21,986 nt of DNA from Phycisphaerae bacterium. Its GTDB lineage: Bacteria > Planctomycetota > Phycisphaerae > UBA1845. The stretch is from NCBI GenBank assembly GCA_021604825.1, contig BQJS01000067.1, positions 1 to 21,986 of the forward strand, read 5' to 3'. Below the pieces are notes generated by a model, which searched no databases, was not told the origin of the DNA, and saw only the letters and a list, made by a program, of their open reading frames with translations. Positions 1-7,756 of this stretch are shown here, piece by piece; the first letter of the stretch is position 1; every line of letters begins with the position of its first letter. The translations under genes and the position numbers were made by a program.

Positions 1-393
1 GGTGAGGCGCCATCGGCAGCCGACGTGACCCGCCATTTAAGGCGTTCACGATTGCAGGCCAATGTTATTTCTTCGCACGGGGCATACCTCGATATCTTGC
101 CGATAAGAGCATCAAAGGGCATGGCACTTCGGTATTTCGCCATGAACTGGGGTGTCGAACCCGATCGCTGTTTGGTGGCTGGCGATTCGGGCAACGATGA
201 GGAAATGTTGACTGGCAATACTCTGGGGGTGGTCGTCGGAAACCACGATCCAGAGTTGGAGAAGCTCCGTGGCGAACCACACATCTATTTCGCAGACAAA
301 GACTACGCCTGGGGGATCATCGAAGGCATCGAGCACTACGACTTCTTCGGCGAGATCCGCACGCATGAACCGGAGTTCGTCAACCATGCTTGA
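1..393 (+). CDS. Sucrose-phosphate synthase, C-terminal HAD phosphatase-like domain (5' truncated by window edge)
   Basis: The reading frame is open from base 1, so this is the last 130 residues of a longer protein; the first ATG inside it (base 25) is probably not a start. The fragment reads as the end of a HAD-IIB domain: the motif III lysine lies in RASKG (fragment residue 39) and the motif IV acidic loop is GDSGND (61-66), followed by LGVVVGNH and IIEGIEHY. This combination matches the sucrose-phosphatase-like C-terminal domain of bacterial sucrose-phosphate synthases, which make sucrose-6-phosphate from UDP-glucose and fructose-6-phosphate in the cytoplasm. A stand-alone sucrose phosphatase is the alternative; the missing 5' end would decide. 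Its stop TGA (391-393) overlaps the sucrose synthase start by 8 bases, which supports one operon for sucrose metabolism. Confidence 0.85.
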   Translation, partial: GEAPSAADVTRHLRRSRLQANVISSHGAYLDILPIRASKGMALRYFAMNWGVEPDRCLVAGDSGNDEEMLTGNTLGVVVGNHDPELEKLRGEPHIYFADKDYAWGIIEGIEHYDFFGEIRTHEPEFVNHA

Positions 394-2767
394 ATCGTTG
401 TCCACATACTTGCGCGAACATCGCGATGAAGCGTACTTGCTCTTGCGTAAGTTCACGTCGCAGGAAAAGAAGTTTGTCATGCGCTCTGAGCTGCGTGAAA
501 CGATGGAGGTGTTTTCTTCTGAGCAGGAGGATTCGTCGCTCCTGGAGTCGCCTTTTGGTGGGTTGCTACGATCGAGTGAAGAAGCGGCGATCGACGCGCC
601 TTGGATTGCAATCTCCGTTCGTTGGCGACCGGGACAGTGGCAATTCTTTCGATTCCATACCGAAGCGGTAGACGTTGAAGAAATCGAAGTGTCGGAGTTC
701 CTTGCATTCAAGGAACGACTGGTGGATGGCCAGGATTCTCGTGATCAGTGGCAATTGGAGGTTGATCTGACGCCTTTTAACCGAGGGTTTCCGAAGCTGA
801 AGGAATCTCGCTCGATCGGTCAAGGCATGAGTTTCCTCAACCGTCGCTTATCCAGCGAGTTGTTTCAAACGCTCGATCGAGGCGATCAACGTTTGCTTGA
901 ATTCCTTCGTTTGCATCAGTACTCGGGCAGGCAGTTGATGTTGAGCCAGCGGATTCATGATGTCGCCGAATTGCGTCGCGCTCTTCGAGACGCGGACAGC
1001 TACCTTGACAAATGTGCCGACGATGCGACGTGGGATGATGTCTCTGTAGAGCTTGAATCGCTTGGATTCGAAATGGGCTGGGGCAAGACCGTTGATCGAA
1101 TGCGCGAGACGCTTCGGATGCTCTCCGATATTCTGGAAGCGCCCGGTCCTGAGGTCTTGGAGAATTTTCTCGCCCGCATCCCCATGATTTTCAACATCGT
1201 GATCCTTTCTCCGCACGGATACTTTGGACAATCCAACGTGCTGGGGCTTCCCGACACGGGCGGGCAGGTGGTTTACATTCTGGATCAAGCGCGGGCCCTC
1301 GAATGGGAAATGCGCAAGCGCTTGGATGAGCAGGGGATCACGCTTGAACCACAGATTTTGGTGGTCACCCGTCTGATTCAGGACGCGCATGGAACGACTT
1401 GTGATCAGCGGTCGGAGAAAATCATCGGGACGACCAATGCTCGAATTTTGCGCGTGCCATTTCGTGACGCGCAAGGCGAGATTGTTCCGAATTGGATTTC
1501 GCGTTTTGAAATATGGCCTTATCTGGAGCGGTTTGCAGAAGAAGCAGAGAAAGAGGTTCTTGCCGAATTGGGTGGCAATCCGGGTCTGATCGTCGGGAAC
1601 TACTCCGATGGTAATCTGGTCGCGACGTTGATGTCGAGACGCTTGCACGTGACCCAGTGCAACATCGCTCACGCCCTCGAAAAAACGAAGTATCTGTTGA
1701 GCGATCTGTATTGGAAGGACAACGACGAGCAGTACCATTTTGCCTGCCAGTTCACCGCTGATCTGATCGCGATGAACAATGCCGACTTCATCATCACCAG
1801 TACCTATCAGGAAATCGCCGGTACGGAAGACAGCGTTGGGCAATACGAAAGTTACTCGTCGTTCACCATGCCAGGTTTGTATCGCGTCGTGAATGGAATC
1901 AACGTTCACGATCCCAAGTTCAACATTGTTTCTCCTGGTGCAGATCCTGATATTTATTTCAGCCATGCCGACAAGAAACGCCGCCTCACTGCGCTCGAGC
2001 CAGAACTGCGCGCGATGGTGTTTGGCGATGGGGCTGGTTCACCCAATCGCGGTCACTTCGTCGACGAATCGAAACCGATCGTGTTCACGATGGCCCGACT
2101 CGATCGCATCAAAAACCTCAACGGACTTGTCGATTGGTTTGGCCGATCAGCACGACTCCGCGAGCAGGCCAACCTCTTTATCGTGGGCGGGCACCTCGAT
2201 CCGGCGCTGTCGAACGATCACGAAGAGCGTGAGCAGATCGAGCGCATGCACGAGTTGTACGAAGAGCACAACCTTGAAGGGCAGTTCCGTTGGATTGGTT
2301 TTCAGTCGGAGCGAACCCTGGTCGGTGAGTTGTATCGGTTCGTTGCAGACCATCGCGGCGTGTTCGTTCAGCCGGCATTGTTCGAGGCATACGGTCTGAC
2401 GGTTGTTGAAGCAATGTCCACCGGATTGCCGACGTTCGCGACTTGCTACGGTGGTCCCTCGGAGATCATCGAAGATGGTGTCTCGGGTTTCCACATAGAC
2501 CCCAACCACGGCGACCAAGCCGCCGACCTCATCGCAGAATTCTTGGAGAAGTGCGCAGCGACGCCGCAGTATTGGAACCAAACGTCGCAGAACGCCATCT
2601 CGCGTATCGAAGGCGGATACACTTGGCGGTTGTATGCGGAGAAGATGATGACCCTGGCGCGCGTGTACGGTTTCTGGAAGTACGTCACGAGCATCGATCG
2701 CGAAGAAACGTGTCGCTACTTGGAACTTCTCTACGGATTGCAATACCGCGCGTTGGCTGGCAATTGA
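386..2767 (+). CDS. susA: Sucrose synthase (GT-B glycosyltransferase, GT4 type)
   Basis: Predicted 793-residue enzyme that reversibly converts NDP-glucose plus fructose to sucrose plus NDP. The N-terminal part (about 1-265) fits the targeting and EPBD-like region of sucrose synthases. The catalytic GT-B part begins at [10 protein letters not shown] (273-282) followed by [10 protein letters not shown], and carries [13 protein letters not shown]-like AHALEKTKY and the E-x7-E motif EAYGLTVVE (667-675). Length is the family norm of about 800. The frame is open back to 269, but the ATG at 386 gives the usual sucrose synthase N terminus ([15 protein letters not shown]) and has GGAG at 372-375, so I chose it. 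It overlaps the preceding stop by 8 bases, suggesting translational coupling. In the nucleotide-selectivity region plants have Q and N six residues apart; here Q640 is kept but the second position is V646. ADP versus UDP preference is therefore uncertain. Confidence 0.95.
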   Translation: MLESLSTYLREHRDEAYLLLRKFTSQEKKFVMRSELRETMEVFSSEQEDSSLLESPFGGLLRSSEEAAIDAPWIAISVRWRPGQWQFFRFHTEAVDVEEIEVSEFLAFKERLVDGQDSRDQWQLEVDLTPFNRGFPKLKESRSIGQGMSFLNRRLSSELFQTLDRGDQRLLEFLRLHQYSGRQLMLSQRIHDVAELRRALRDADSYLDKCADDATWDDVSVELESLGFEMGWGKTVDRMRETLRMLSDILEAPGPEVLENFLARIPMIFNIVILSPHGYFGQSNVLGLPDTGGQVVYILDQARALEWEMRKRLDEQGITLEPQILVVTRLIQDAHGTTCDQRSEKIIGTTNARILRVPFRDAQGEIVPNWISRFEIWPYLERFAEEAEKEVLAELGGNPGLIVGNYSDGNLVATLMSRRLHVTQCNIAHALEKTKYLLSDLYWKDNDEQYHFACQFTADLIAMNNADFIITSTYQEIAGTEDSVGQYESYSSFTMPGLYRVVNGINVHDPKFNIVSPGADPDIYFSHADKKRRLTALEPELRAMVFGDGAGSPNRGHFVDESKPIVFTMARLDRIKNLNGLVDWFGRSARLREQANLFIVGGHLDPALSNDHEEREQIERMHELYEEHNLEGQFRWIGFQSERTLVGELYRFVADHRGVFVQPALFEAYGLTVVEAMSTGLPTFATCYGGPSEIIEDGVSGFHIDPNHGDQAADLIAEFLEKCAATPQYWNQTSQNAISRIEGGYTWRLYAEKMMTLARVYGFWKYVTSIDREETCRYLELLYGLQYRALAGN

Positions 2768-3081
2768 GTTCGCGAGCGCACTCACCGCCTAACTTCAAAT
2801 GACCATTAGCCTCTCGCCTTTCAGCCGAGGTGTGCCCCGCCGCACAAGGGGGTAAACCGCGCCTATTGCTCGGCGAACGGCGATTCTGCGCTGTGATGGC
2901 CATTCCTGTACTTACATTTCATCTTTGCTCTACATAAGTGTTTGATTATAATAGGCTTATCACGAAGTCTTCGGGCCCCCGTTTTTTTTGGAATTCCTGA
3001 AAGGTGTCGGGCTGTGTTGGCCAATACCATACGGTTCATTGGCGAATCACCACGACGGTCAGACATTCGGAGAGTTGACAC
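2768..3081. other. Intergenic region between sucrose synthase and the TSP3/propeller gene
   Basis: 314 bases with no convincing gene. It has an AT-rich stretch with a perfect TATAAT (2947-2952) and a T8 run (2982-2989) preceded by a GC-rich stretch (GGGCCCCC) and a small CGAA-GTC-TTCG hairpin (2963-2973). The hairpin is short and lies 8 bases before the T run, so it is only a poor candidate terminator. No other hairpin with a T tract was seen after sucrose synthase. Confidence 0.5.
2925..2952 (+). promoter_or_regulatory. Candidate sigma70-type promoter for the 3082 gene
   Basis: A perfect TATAAT (2947-2952) lies 16 bases after TTGCTC (2925-2930), which matches three of six -35 consensus positions. 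Transcription would start near 2959 and give a leader of about 120 bases. Found by eye; the consensus for this organism is unknown. Confidence 0.35.
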
Positions 3082-4653
3082 ATGAAGCGGACATCAATCC
3101 TCGCGCTGGCGTTATTGTTCTCGATCATGAATGCCTCCTGTCAGATGCCGGCTGAACAAGGCGGCGGGCAAGATCAGCAGGACGTCGATTCAAACGGCGT
3201 TCAAGAAAACGACGGTCAGGACGTCGATAGCAATGGCACCGACGATTCCGATTTATCGGATGATGCGAATGATGAAACGCCCAACGACGATGCGGGAAGC
3301 AACGGCACATCCGGAGCCGACCCAAACGATGATAGCGATGCGGACGGCGTAACCGACGACATGGACAATTGCCCCAACGCCACCAATCCCGACCAAGTCG
3401 ATACCGATACGGACAACGTGGGCGATGTGTGCGATAACTGCCCGATCATCGCAAATCCGACACAGGCAGATGATGATGGTGATTTTGCTGGGAACGCGTG
3501 CGACCCTTGTCCCAACGTTGCCGACGAGTCAGCCGACGATGCCGACAGCGACGGGATCAGCGACGATTGCGACAACTGCTTGATGGATGCCAACCCCGAT
3601 CAGGACAATGATGACGGCGATGATCTCGGCAACGCTTGTGATAACTGTCCGGACGATTCCAATCCGGATCAGGAAGACAGCGATAACGATGGCGTTGGTG
3701 ACGCCTGCGACAACTGCCCGGACAACAGCAATGAAAATCAGGACGATGCTGACGGTGACGGTTTCGGTGACGCCTGCGACTTCGAGTTGGTGTTCACTTC
3801 CGAGCGCGACGGTAACGAAGAAATTTACATCATGAATGCGGATGGCAGCGATCAAACCCGGCTCACCAACCACCCCGAAGACGATCGTGACGCAATGATC
3901 AATCCCCAGGGAACGCGAATCATCTTTACCTCGCGGAGGCAGGGAAACAACGAAGAGATATTCATCATGAATGCCGACGGATCGGCACCACAAAATCTGA
4001 CCAATCACGCTAACCGCGATACTCACGCAACATGGAGTCCGGACGGTAAGAAGATCGCCTTCATGTCTGATCGAGCGGGAAGTCAGGACATCTACATTAT
4101 GGATGCGGACGGATCGAGTCAGACTCAGTTGACGACAGATGGTGACATTGAGCGTTTCGCCGCTTTCAGTGAGGACGGAAAGCAGATCGTGTTCGGCCGA
4201 CTTCTAAATGGTTCGACGTGGAGCATCTGGTCGATGGACGCGGATGGAGGCAATCAGACCATGTTGACCTCTTCGAGCGGGGTCAATCTCTATCCGGTTT
4301 TCGATCCCGAAGGCGATCGCATTGCGTTCGAGACCACCCGAGATGGCGCTGCCCAGATCTATCTGATGGAACCGGACGGAAGCAACGAGATCAACCTCAC
4401 GAATGATGTGACGTTCAGCACGTCTCATCCGACATATCACCCGCGAAACGGTCGAATCTATTTCCACTCCATTGTGGATTCATTCCTGCAAATCTTCTCG
4501 ATGGACGCATCGGGAGGTGATATCGTCCAATTGACATTCGATAATGCAAACTTCGCCCCGGCATTCGCGCCGCGATTCAAGAGTTCGATCGTCATAGGCC
4601 CGGCAGTCGGTGGAGGCGGTGGGCTCGGTCCGATCGCACCGATCAACCCATAA
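3082..4653 (+). CDS. Exported Asp-rich protein: thrombospondin type 3 repeats plus TolB/PD40 beta-propeller
   Basis: 523 residues. Residues 1-20 form an export signal ending in MNASC; the Cys at 20 could be lipidated, but Asn at -3 makes the lipobox imperfect. Residues about 24-83 are an Asp/Asn/Gly-rich linker. Residues about 84-233 hold TSP3 repeats of the type DxDxDGVxDxxDNCPxxxNPDQ, which bind calcium and pair cysteines in known members. From 234 to about 512 there are six blade-like repeats built on IYIMNADGSxQTxLT and WSPDGKKIAF, the PD40 pattern of TolB-type propellers. The tail is Gly-rich (VGGGGGLGP). GGAG at 3069-3072 supports the start. The protein is likely a surface or periplasmic binding/scaffold protein; its ligand is unknown, and the propeller alone does not make it the Tol-system TolB. 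Confidence 0.85.
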   Translation: MKRTSILALALLFSIMNASCQMPAEQGGGQDQQDVDSNGVQENDGQDVDSNGTDDSDLSDDANDETPNDDAGSNGTSGADPNDDSDADGVTDDMDNCPNATNPDQVDTDTDNVGDVCDNCPIIANPTQADDDGDFAGNACDPCPNVADESADDADSDGISDDCDNCLMDANPDQDNDDGDDLGNACDNCPDDSNPDQEDSDNDGVGDACDNCPDNSNENQDDADGDGFGDACDFELVFTSERDGNEEIYIMNADGSDQTRLTNHPEDDRDAMINPQGTRIIFTSRRQGNNEEIFIMNADGSAPQNLTNHANRDTHATWSPDGKKIAFMSDRAGSQDIYIMDADGSSQTQLTTDGDIERFAAFSEDGKQIVFGRLLNGSTWSIWSMDADGGNQTMLTSSSGVNLYPVFDPEGDRIAFETTRDGAAQIYLMEPDGSNEINLTNDVTFSTSHPTYHPRNGRIYFHSIVDSFLQIFSMDASGGDIVQLTFDNANFAPAFAPRFKSSIVIGPAVGGGGGLGPIAPINP

Positions 4654-4699
4654 GCCAGACTGTTTGATTGCTTTCTTAAGCGTCTTTGGAGATAACGGT

Positions 4700-4740
4700 G
4701 CGGATTGGCGAATGTGCGTCGCCAATCCGCATTCTTTTTT
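4700..4740 (+). terminator. Strong intrinsic terminator after the TSP3/propeller gene
   Basis: A perfect 12-bp stem (4700-4711 with 4719-4730) has a 7-base loop, followed by ATTC and T6 (4735-4740). It begins 46 bases after the stop at 4653. The next gene starts only 32 bases past the T run. Confidence 0.93.
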
Positions 4741-4771
4741 GCTTTATAAGGTCGCTTCAAGAACTCCCGTC

Positions 4772-6016
4772 ATGAAGGCTCTCGTTTACGACATCAAGCC
4801 GGCTCGTTGGATCGCGTGCAAAATGCTGGGGCGGTGGGTGCCCTCGGTGAATTGGTCGGCGCTGGGCAGTCTGAGATACACCGACATTCTCAAACCGCCG
4901 TTGCCCTCCGACGATTGGGTGCTGCTCAAGACGCGGCTCGGGGGAATCTGCGGTACTGATATGGCCATGCTGACGCAGCGAACGCACCCTGCCAACATTG
5001 TGCGATCGCTAACAAGTTTCCCGATTGCGTTGGGCCATGAGAATGTCGCCCTGGTCGATGAAGTCGGATCAGGCGTCGGCAAATGGAAGGTTGGCGATCG
5101 GGTGGTCTGCGAGCCGTCGCTGTCGTGCGTGCCGCGCGGCGTCGATCCACCGTGCGAGCCATGTGCGGCTGGACGTTTTTCGCTTTGCGAATCGTACATC
5201 GGTCGCGGTCATTTCGACAAAGGGACGATGATCGGGCTGAACAATTTCACTTCGGGAAGTTGGTCGCCTTATTTTGTTGCGCATAAGTCTCAGCTGTATC
5301 GGGTGCCGGATACGTTGAGCGACGAGCAGGCCGTGCTGGTCGATCCGCTGGCGTGTAGCTTGCATGCGGTCCTGCGGCGCGTGCCGACTGACGACGAGCG
5401 GGTGCTGATCATCGGGGCTGGTATCATTGGAATCGGCGTGCTGAAATGCCTTCGGGCGATGGGGTCGAGGGCACAAGTCACGATCATCGCGCGAAGCAAA
5501 CGGCAGGTTGAATCTCTGCGCCAGTGCGGTGCAAATGAAGTTGTGATTGCACCACGGAGACTATCGCGGGCAGTTTTGTTTGATCAGGTCGCGGACAACC
5601 TGGGAACGCAGCGCGTGGCTGGCCGATTCGGCAATCAATTAATGATCGGTGGGGCCGACACGGTCTTCGATTGTGTTGGAACCGGCGAAACCCTGGCCAA
5701 CGCGATGAAATTCTGTAAGTCGCGCGGGACGGTCGTCGCCGCCGGTACATCGCACATTGCATTGGTTGATACGACGGCACTGTGGTTTAATGAACTGACC
5801 ATCTTGGGCGCGTATGGCCGCCAATTCGAAAACGTAAATGGAAAACGCCGGCACACTTACGAAATGGTGTTCGACTTGATCGGTCAAGGAAAACTCAAGA
5901 TCGATGACTTGGGCGTCAAAACGTTCGCGCCGTCGCAATACAAAGAGGCGTTTTCGGCGGTGGGGCAGCGTAGTGGGTCCGGTGTCTGTAAGATCGCATT
6001 CCATCACGGAATCTGA
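4772..6016 (+). CDS. Zinc-dependent medium-chain dehydrogenase (alcohol dehydrogenase-like)
   Basis: 414-residue MDR-superfamily oxidoreductase. The catalytic-zinc residues are visible as GGICGTD (Cys60) and GHE (His89, Glu90). A Cys cluster (VCEPSLSC ... CEPCAAGRFSLC) corresponds to the structural zinc lobe, and the Rossmann motif GAGIIGIG (215-222) binds NAD(P). The frame extends back to 4610, through the terminator, so I chose the ATG at 4772, which gives the normal N terminus MKALVYD. No good ribosome site is visible. The protein is about 50-60 residues longer than typical members: the catalytic Cys lies late because of an N-terminal insertion, and there is extra sequence around residues 258-290. 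Alcohol, polyol or sugar dehydrogenase are all possible; the substrate cannot be read from the sequence. The methyltransferase gene follows after 40 bases, likely in the same transcript. Confidence 0.88.
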   Translation: MKALVYDIKPARWIACKMLGRWVPSVNWSALGSLRYTDILKPPLPSDDWVLLKTRLGGICGTDMAMLTQRTHPANIVRSLTSFPIALGHENVALVDEVGSGVGKWKVGDRVVCEPSLSCVPRGVDPPCEPCAAGRFSLCESYIGRGHFDKGTMIGLNNFTSGSWSPYFVAHKSQLYRVPDTLSDEQAVLVDPLACSLHAVLRRVPTDDERVLIIGAGIIGIGVLKCLRAMGSRAQVTIIARSKRQVESLRQCGANEVVIAPRRLSRAVLFDQVADNLGTQRVAGRFGNQLMIGGADTVFDCVGTGETLANAMKFCKSRGTVVAAGTSHIALVDTTALWFNELTILGAYGRQFENVNGKRRHTYEMVFDLIGQGKLKIDDLGVKTFAPSQYKEAFSAVGQRSGSGVCKIAFHHGI

Positions 6017-6044
6017 ATCAAGGGACGTAGACCAGCAATATGTC

Positions 6045-6049
6045 AGGAG
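6045..6049 (+). promoter_or_regulatory. Ribosome binding site fixing the 6057 start
   Basis: AGGAG, 7 bases before the ATG at 6057. It decides between this start and upstream in-frame starts, and so exposes the lipoprotein signal. Confidence 0.8.
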
Positions 6050-6056
6050 CCAAACG

Positions 6057-6800
6057 ATGCGAAGAATACATGGCTTTGTCGCAATTTGTTTTGTGGGAAC
6101 CCTATTAGGCGGATGTTCGAACATGAAACACTCACATGACGAGAACTCAGCCCACCCAAAGGGGCACAGCAACTCGCATCCGCCGATCGACTGCCCAATG
6201 CACGATCGCAAATCCGGTCATCACCATCGTCCATTCAAGAGTGTTGAAGAATACATCGCGCATTTGGATCGAGAGGAGCGCGATCAATGGCAGAAGCCTG
6301 ACGCGGTTGTGTCGGCGCTGAAGCTTAATGGGACGGAGACGCTGGCTGACGTTGGGGCAGGCTCCGGTTACTTTTCGTTTCGATTTGCAAAGGCGCTGCC
6401 GAATGGCAAAGTGGTTGCTCTCGACATCGAGCCTGAAATGATCGCCCATATGAACAAGCGTGCGGTGGAAGAAGAGATTGAGAATTTTACGGCGGTTGTT
6501 TCTTCGCCCGACGATCCGAAAGTGCCCTCATCTGCTGACTGGGTGTTCATTTGCGATGTGCTGCACCATGTTTCCGAGCCGGAAGCGTGGCTGTCTCGCT
6601 TGGGGGGGCAACTTCGTTCCGGGGCAAAGGTCGCCATCATCGAATTCAAGCAGGGCGAGCTGCCCATCGGTCCACCGGAATGGATGAAGATTTCCCCGGA
6701 GAGATTTGTTGAGTTGATGGAGGGGACTGGGTTCGCGATGACTTCAAGAAACGACGACCTGCTGCCGTATCAACATCTCTTTGTATTCACGCGCGACTGA
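6057..6800 (+). CDS. Predicted lipoprotein class I SAM-dependent methyltransferase with His-rich segment
   Basis: 247 residues. The N terminus MRRIHGFVAICFVGTLLGGC is a lipoprotein signal with a canonical LGGC lipobox (Cys20). Residues about 24-61 are rich in His (HSH, a run of HHH, a CPMH motif), a possible metal-binding stretch. The rest is a class I methyltransferase: motif I ADVGAGSGYF (97-106), acidic LDIEPEM near 122-128, then CDVLHHV and AIIEFK. The ATG at 6057 has AGGAG at 6045-6049 with 7-base spacing, a strong reason to prefer it to earlier starts in the frame, which would bury the signal. Oddity: the domain needs S-adenosylmethionine, a cytoplasmic cofactor, yet the signal predicts export. 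Substrate unknown. The gene ends before the terminator at 6840. Confidence 0.85.
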   Translation: MRRIHGFVAICFVGTLLGGCSNMKHSHDENSAHPKGHSNSHPPIDCPMHDRKSGHHHRPFKSVEEYIAHLDREERDQWQKPDAVVSALKLNGTETLADVGAGSGYFSFRFAKALPNGKVVALDIEPEMIAHMNKRAVEEEIENFTAVVSSPDDPKVPSSADWVFICDVLHHVSEPEAWLSRLGGQLRSGAKVAIIEFKQGELPIGPPEWMKISPERFVELMEGTGFAMTSRNDDLLPYQHLFVFTRD

Positions 6801-6839
6801 TTAGACTTTCGGCCAATGTTGGATATTTGCGCGCAGAGA

Positions 6840-6880
6840 AAAAGGCGACCCACATCCCGTGGATCGCCTTTTCCTTTTTT
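6840..6880. terminator. Bidirectional intrinsic terminator between convergent genes
   Basis: The stem 6840-6853 pairs with 6859-6872 (13 of 14 pairs, one C/A mismatch), with loop ATCCC. On the + strand it is followed by CC and T6 (6875-6880). On the - strand the A run at about 6838-6843 gives a T run. It lies 39 bases after the methyltransferase stop and 72 bases from the end of the small basic gene, so it can serve both. Confidence 0.88.
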
Positions 6881-6944
6881 GCTGTGTCACACTATGCCAA
6901 GAAGGCTCGCTAATCGCGAACCTATGCAGTCATGCGAAATTGAA

Positions 6945-7337
6945 TTACTTGCTTGGGAAACGGAAGCTTTTTCCGTTGCGGGTGGGGCTGGTGGCGACGA
7001 TGAATCCGCCGGTCTTGTTGTAAGCGACGGCTTTGATGCTGCCTTTGCCGAACTGTTTAGCGAGGGTCGATTTTGCCGACGCGACGCTCCAGTTTTTGCT
7101 TTTCGACGTTTTGCTCTTCGAGGCTGCGCCAGCCCAGCGATTGAGCTGCGTATTTGATACGCTCTGAATCACGGCACCCTTTTCGACCCACTTTGAAAAC
7201 GAGTTGAGCTGTGAGGGGGTCGGACGGTGGCTGGTCTTCGAGCCGGTTGTCTGATTGGCCAAAGTCTTGAAGAAGCTAGCCTTTTTCTGGAAGTTTGCAC
7301 GGACACTTGCGTAGGTGGTTTTCTTTGAAGCTGCCAT
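6945..7337 (-). CDS. Small, very basic protein of unknown function
   Basis: 130 residues from the ATG at 7337, starting MAASKKTTYASVRANFQKK. The open frame runs back to 7466, but only the 7337 start has a ribosome site (GGAG at 7346-7349, 8-base spacing), and the family-like sequence begins there. By count it has about 19 Lys and 5 Arg against a single Glu and no Asp, with many Ser/Thr and no Cys. It has three short Trp-containing stretches (SKWVEKG, LNRWAG, KNWSV), a central Lys/Ser-rich linker (SKSKTSKSKNW) and a C-terminal part GSIKAVAYNKTGGFIVATSP that looks like beta strands. There is no signal peptide or membrane segment. The charge suggests a nucleic-acid-binding protein; that is inference only. 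It stands alone, convergent with the methyltransferase gene and divergent from the HDOD-GGDEF gene. Confidence 0.7.
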   Translation of the reverse strand: MAASKKTTYASVRANFQKKASFFKTLANQTTGSKTSHRPTPSQLNSFSKWVEKGAVIQSVSNTQLNRWAGAASKSKTSKSKNWSVASAKSTLAKQFGKGSIKAVAYNKTGGFIVATSPTRNGKSFRFPSK

Positions 7338-7756
7338 ATTGAATTCTCCGTTTTGCTCTTTAAATACAGATCTAAGTGACACAACAGGCCATCCACATTC
7401 GGGATGTACCATTTTGATCAGGTGCCGGTTTATCGGTGGCTCTCGCGTACGTCTTGAATTATTCATGCTGAGAACCGACTCGGACGGTCAGAACGACCGA
7501 TAATCCGGTTGAATGCGGCAATTTGTGTTTTGGATTTTGTTAGATCCCGGACCGGACAATCAGCGTTCACAGGCACTGATAGCGACCTGATCTGAGATCC
7601 CAATTTCGCAGGTCGTAGATTCATCAAAGGCATTCCGCCAAAAAGTCGATTTCCAAGTATGTAAGCACCGCGCTGAAGGTGCAGTGGATCGTGTGGGTGA
7701 TCGGTGCAGCTCGGCTGGCGATTGCCATGGCTTTGAAGAATTGAGAGATTGATCTG
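7338..7756. other. Divergent intergenic region with inverted repeats
   Basis: About 420 bases between divergent starts; no gene I can support. It should hold both promoters, but I could not pick a convincing -35/-10 pair on either strand. Small inverted repeats are visible: CGGTC-N5-GACCG (7485-7499), and CGACCTG-N19-CAGGTCG (7583-7615) which encloses the palindrome GATCT-G-AGATC (7589-7599). Open frames here are antisense extensions of the HDOD gene. Confidence 0.5.

Noticed and set aside
269..385. Longer form of sucrose synthase starting at 269
   Set aside because: The extra 39 residues are Ser/Thr-rich, overlap the upstream HAD gene in another frame, and do not resemble sucrose synthase; the ATG at 386 has a ribosome site and gives the normal N terminus.
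848..1966. 372-residue open frame on the - strand
   Set aside because: It lies wholly opposite the sucrose synthase catalytic region and has no recognisable domain; it is an antisense shadow of a GC-biased gene.
3331..3783. Repetitive DNA that might be a CRISPR or satellite array
   Set aside because: The repeats are in frame, degenerate at DNA level and encode Asp/Asn/Cys-rich TSP3 units; there are no constant repeats with unique spacers.
7338..7756. tRNA or small RNA gene in the divergent region
   Set aside because: No T-loop consensus, acceptor pairing or terminator was found; only short inverted repeats.
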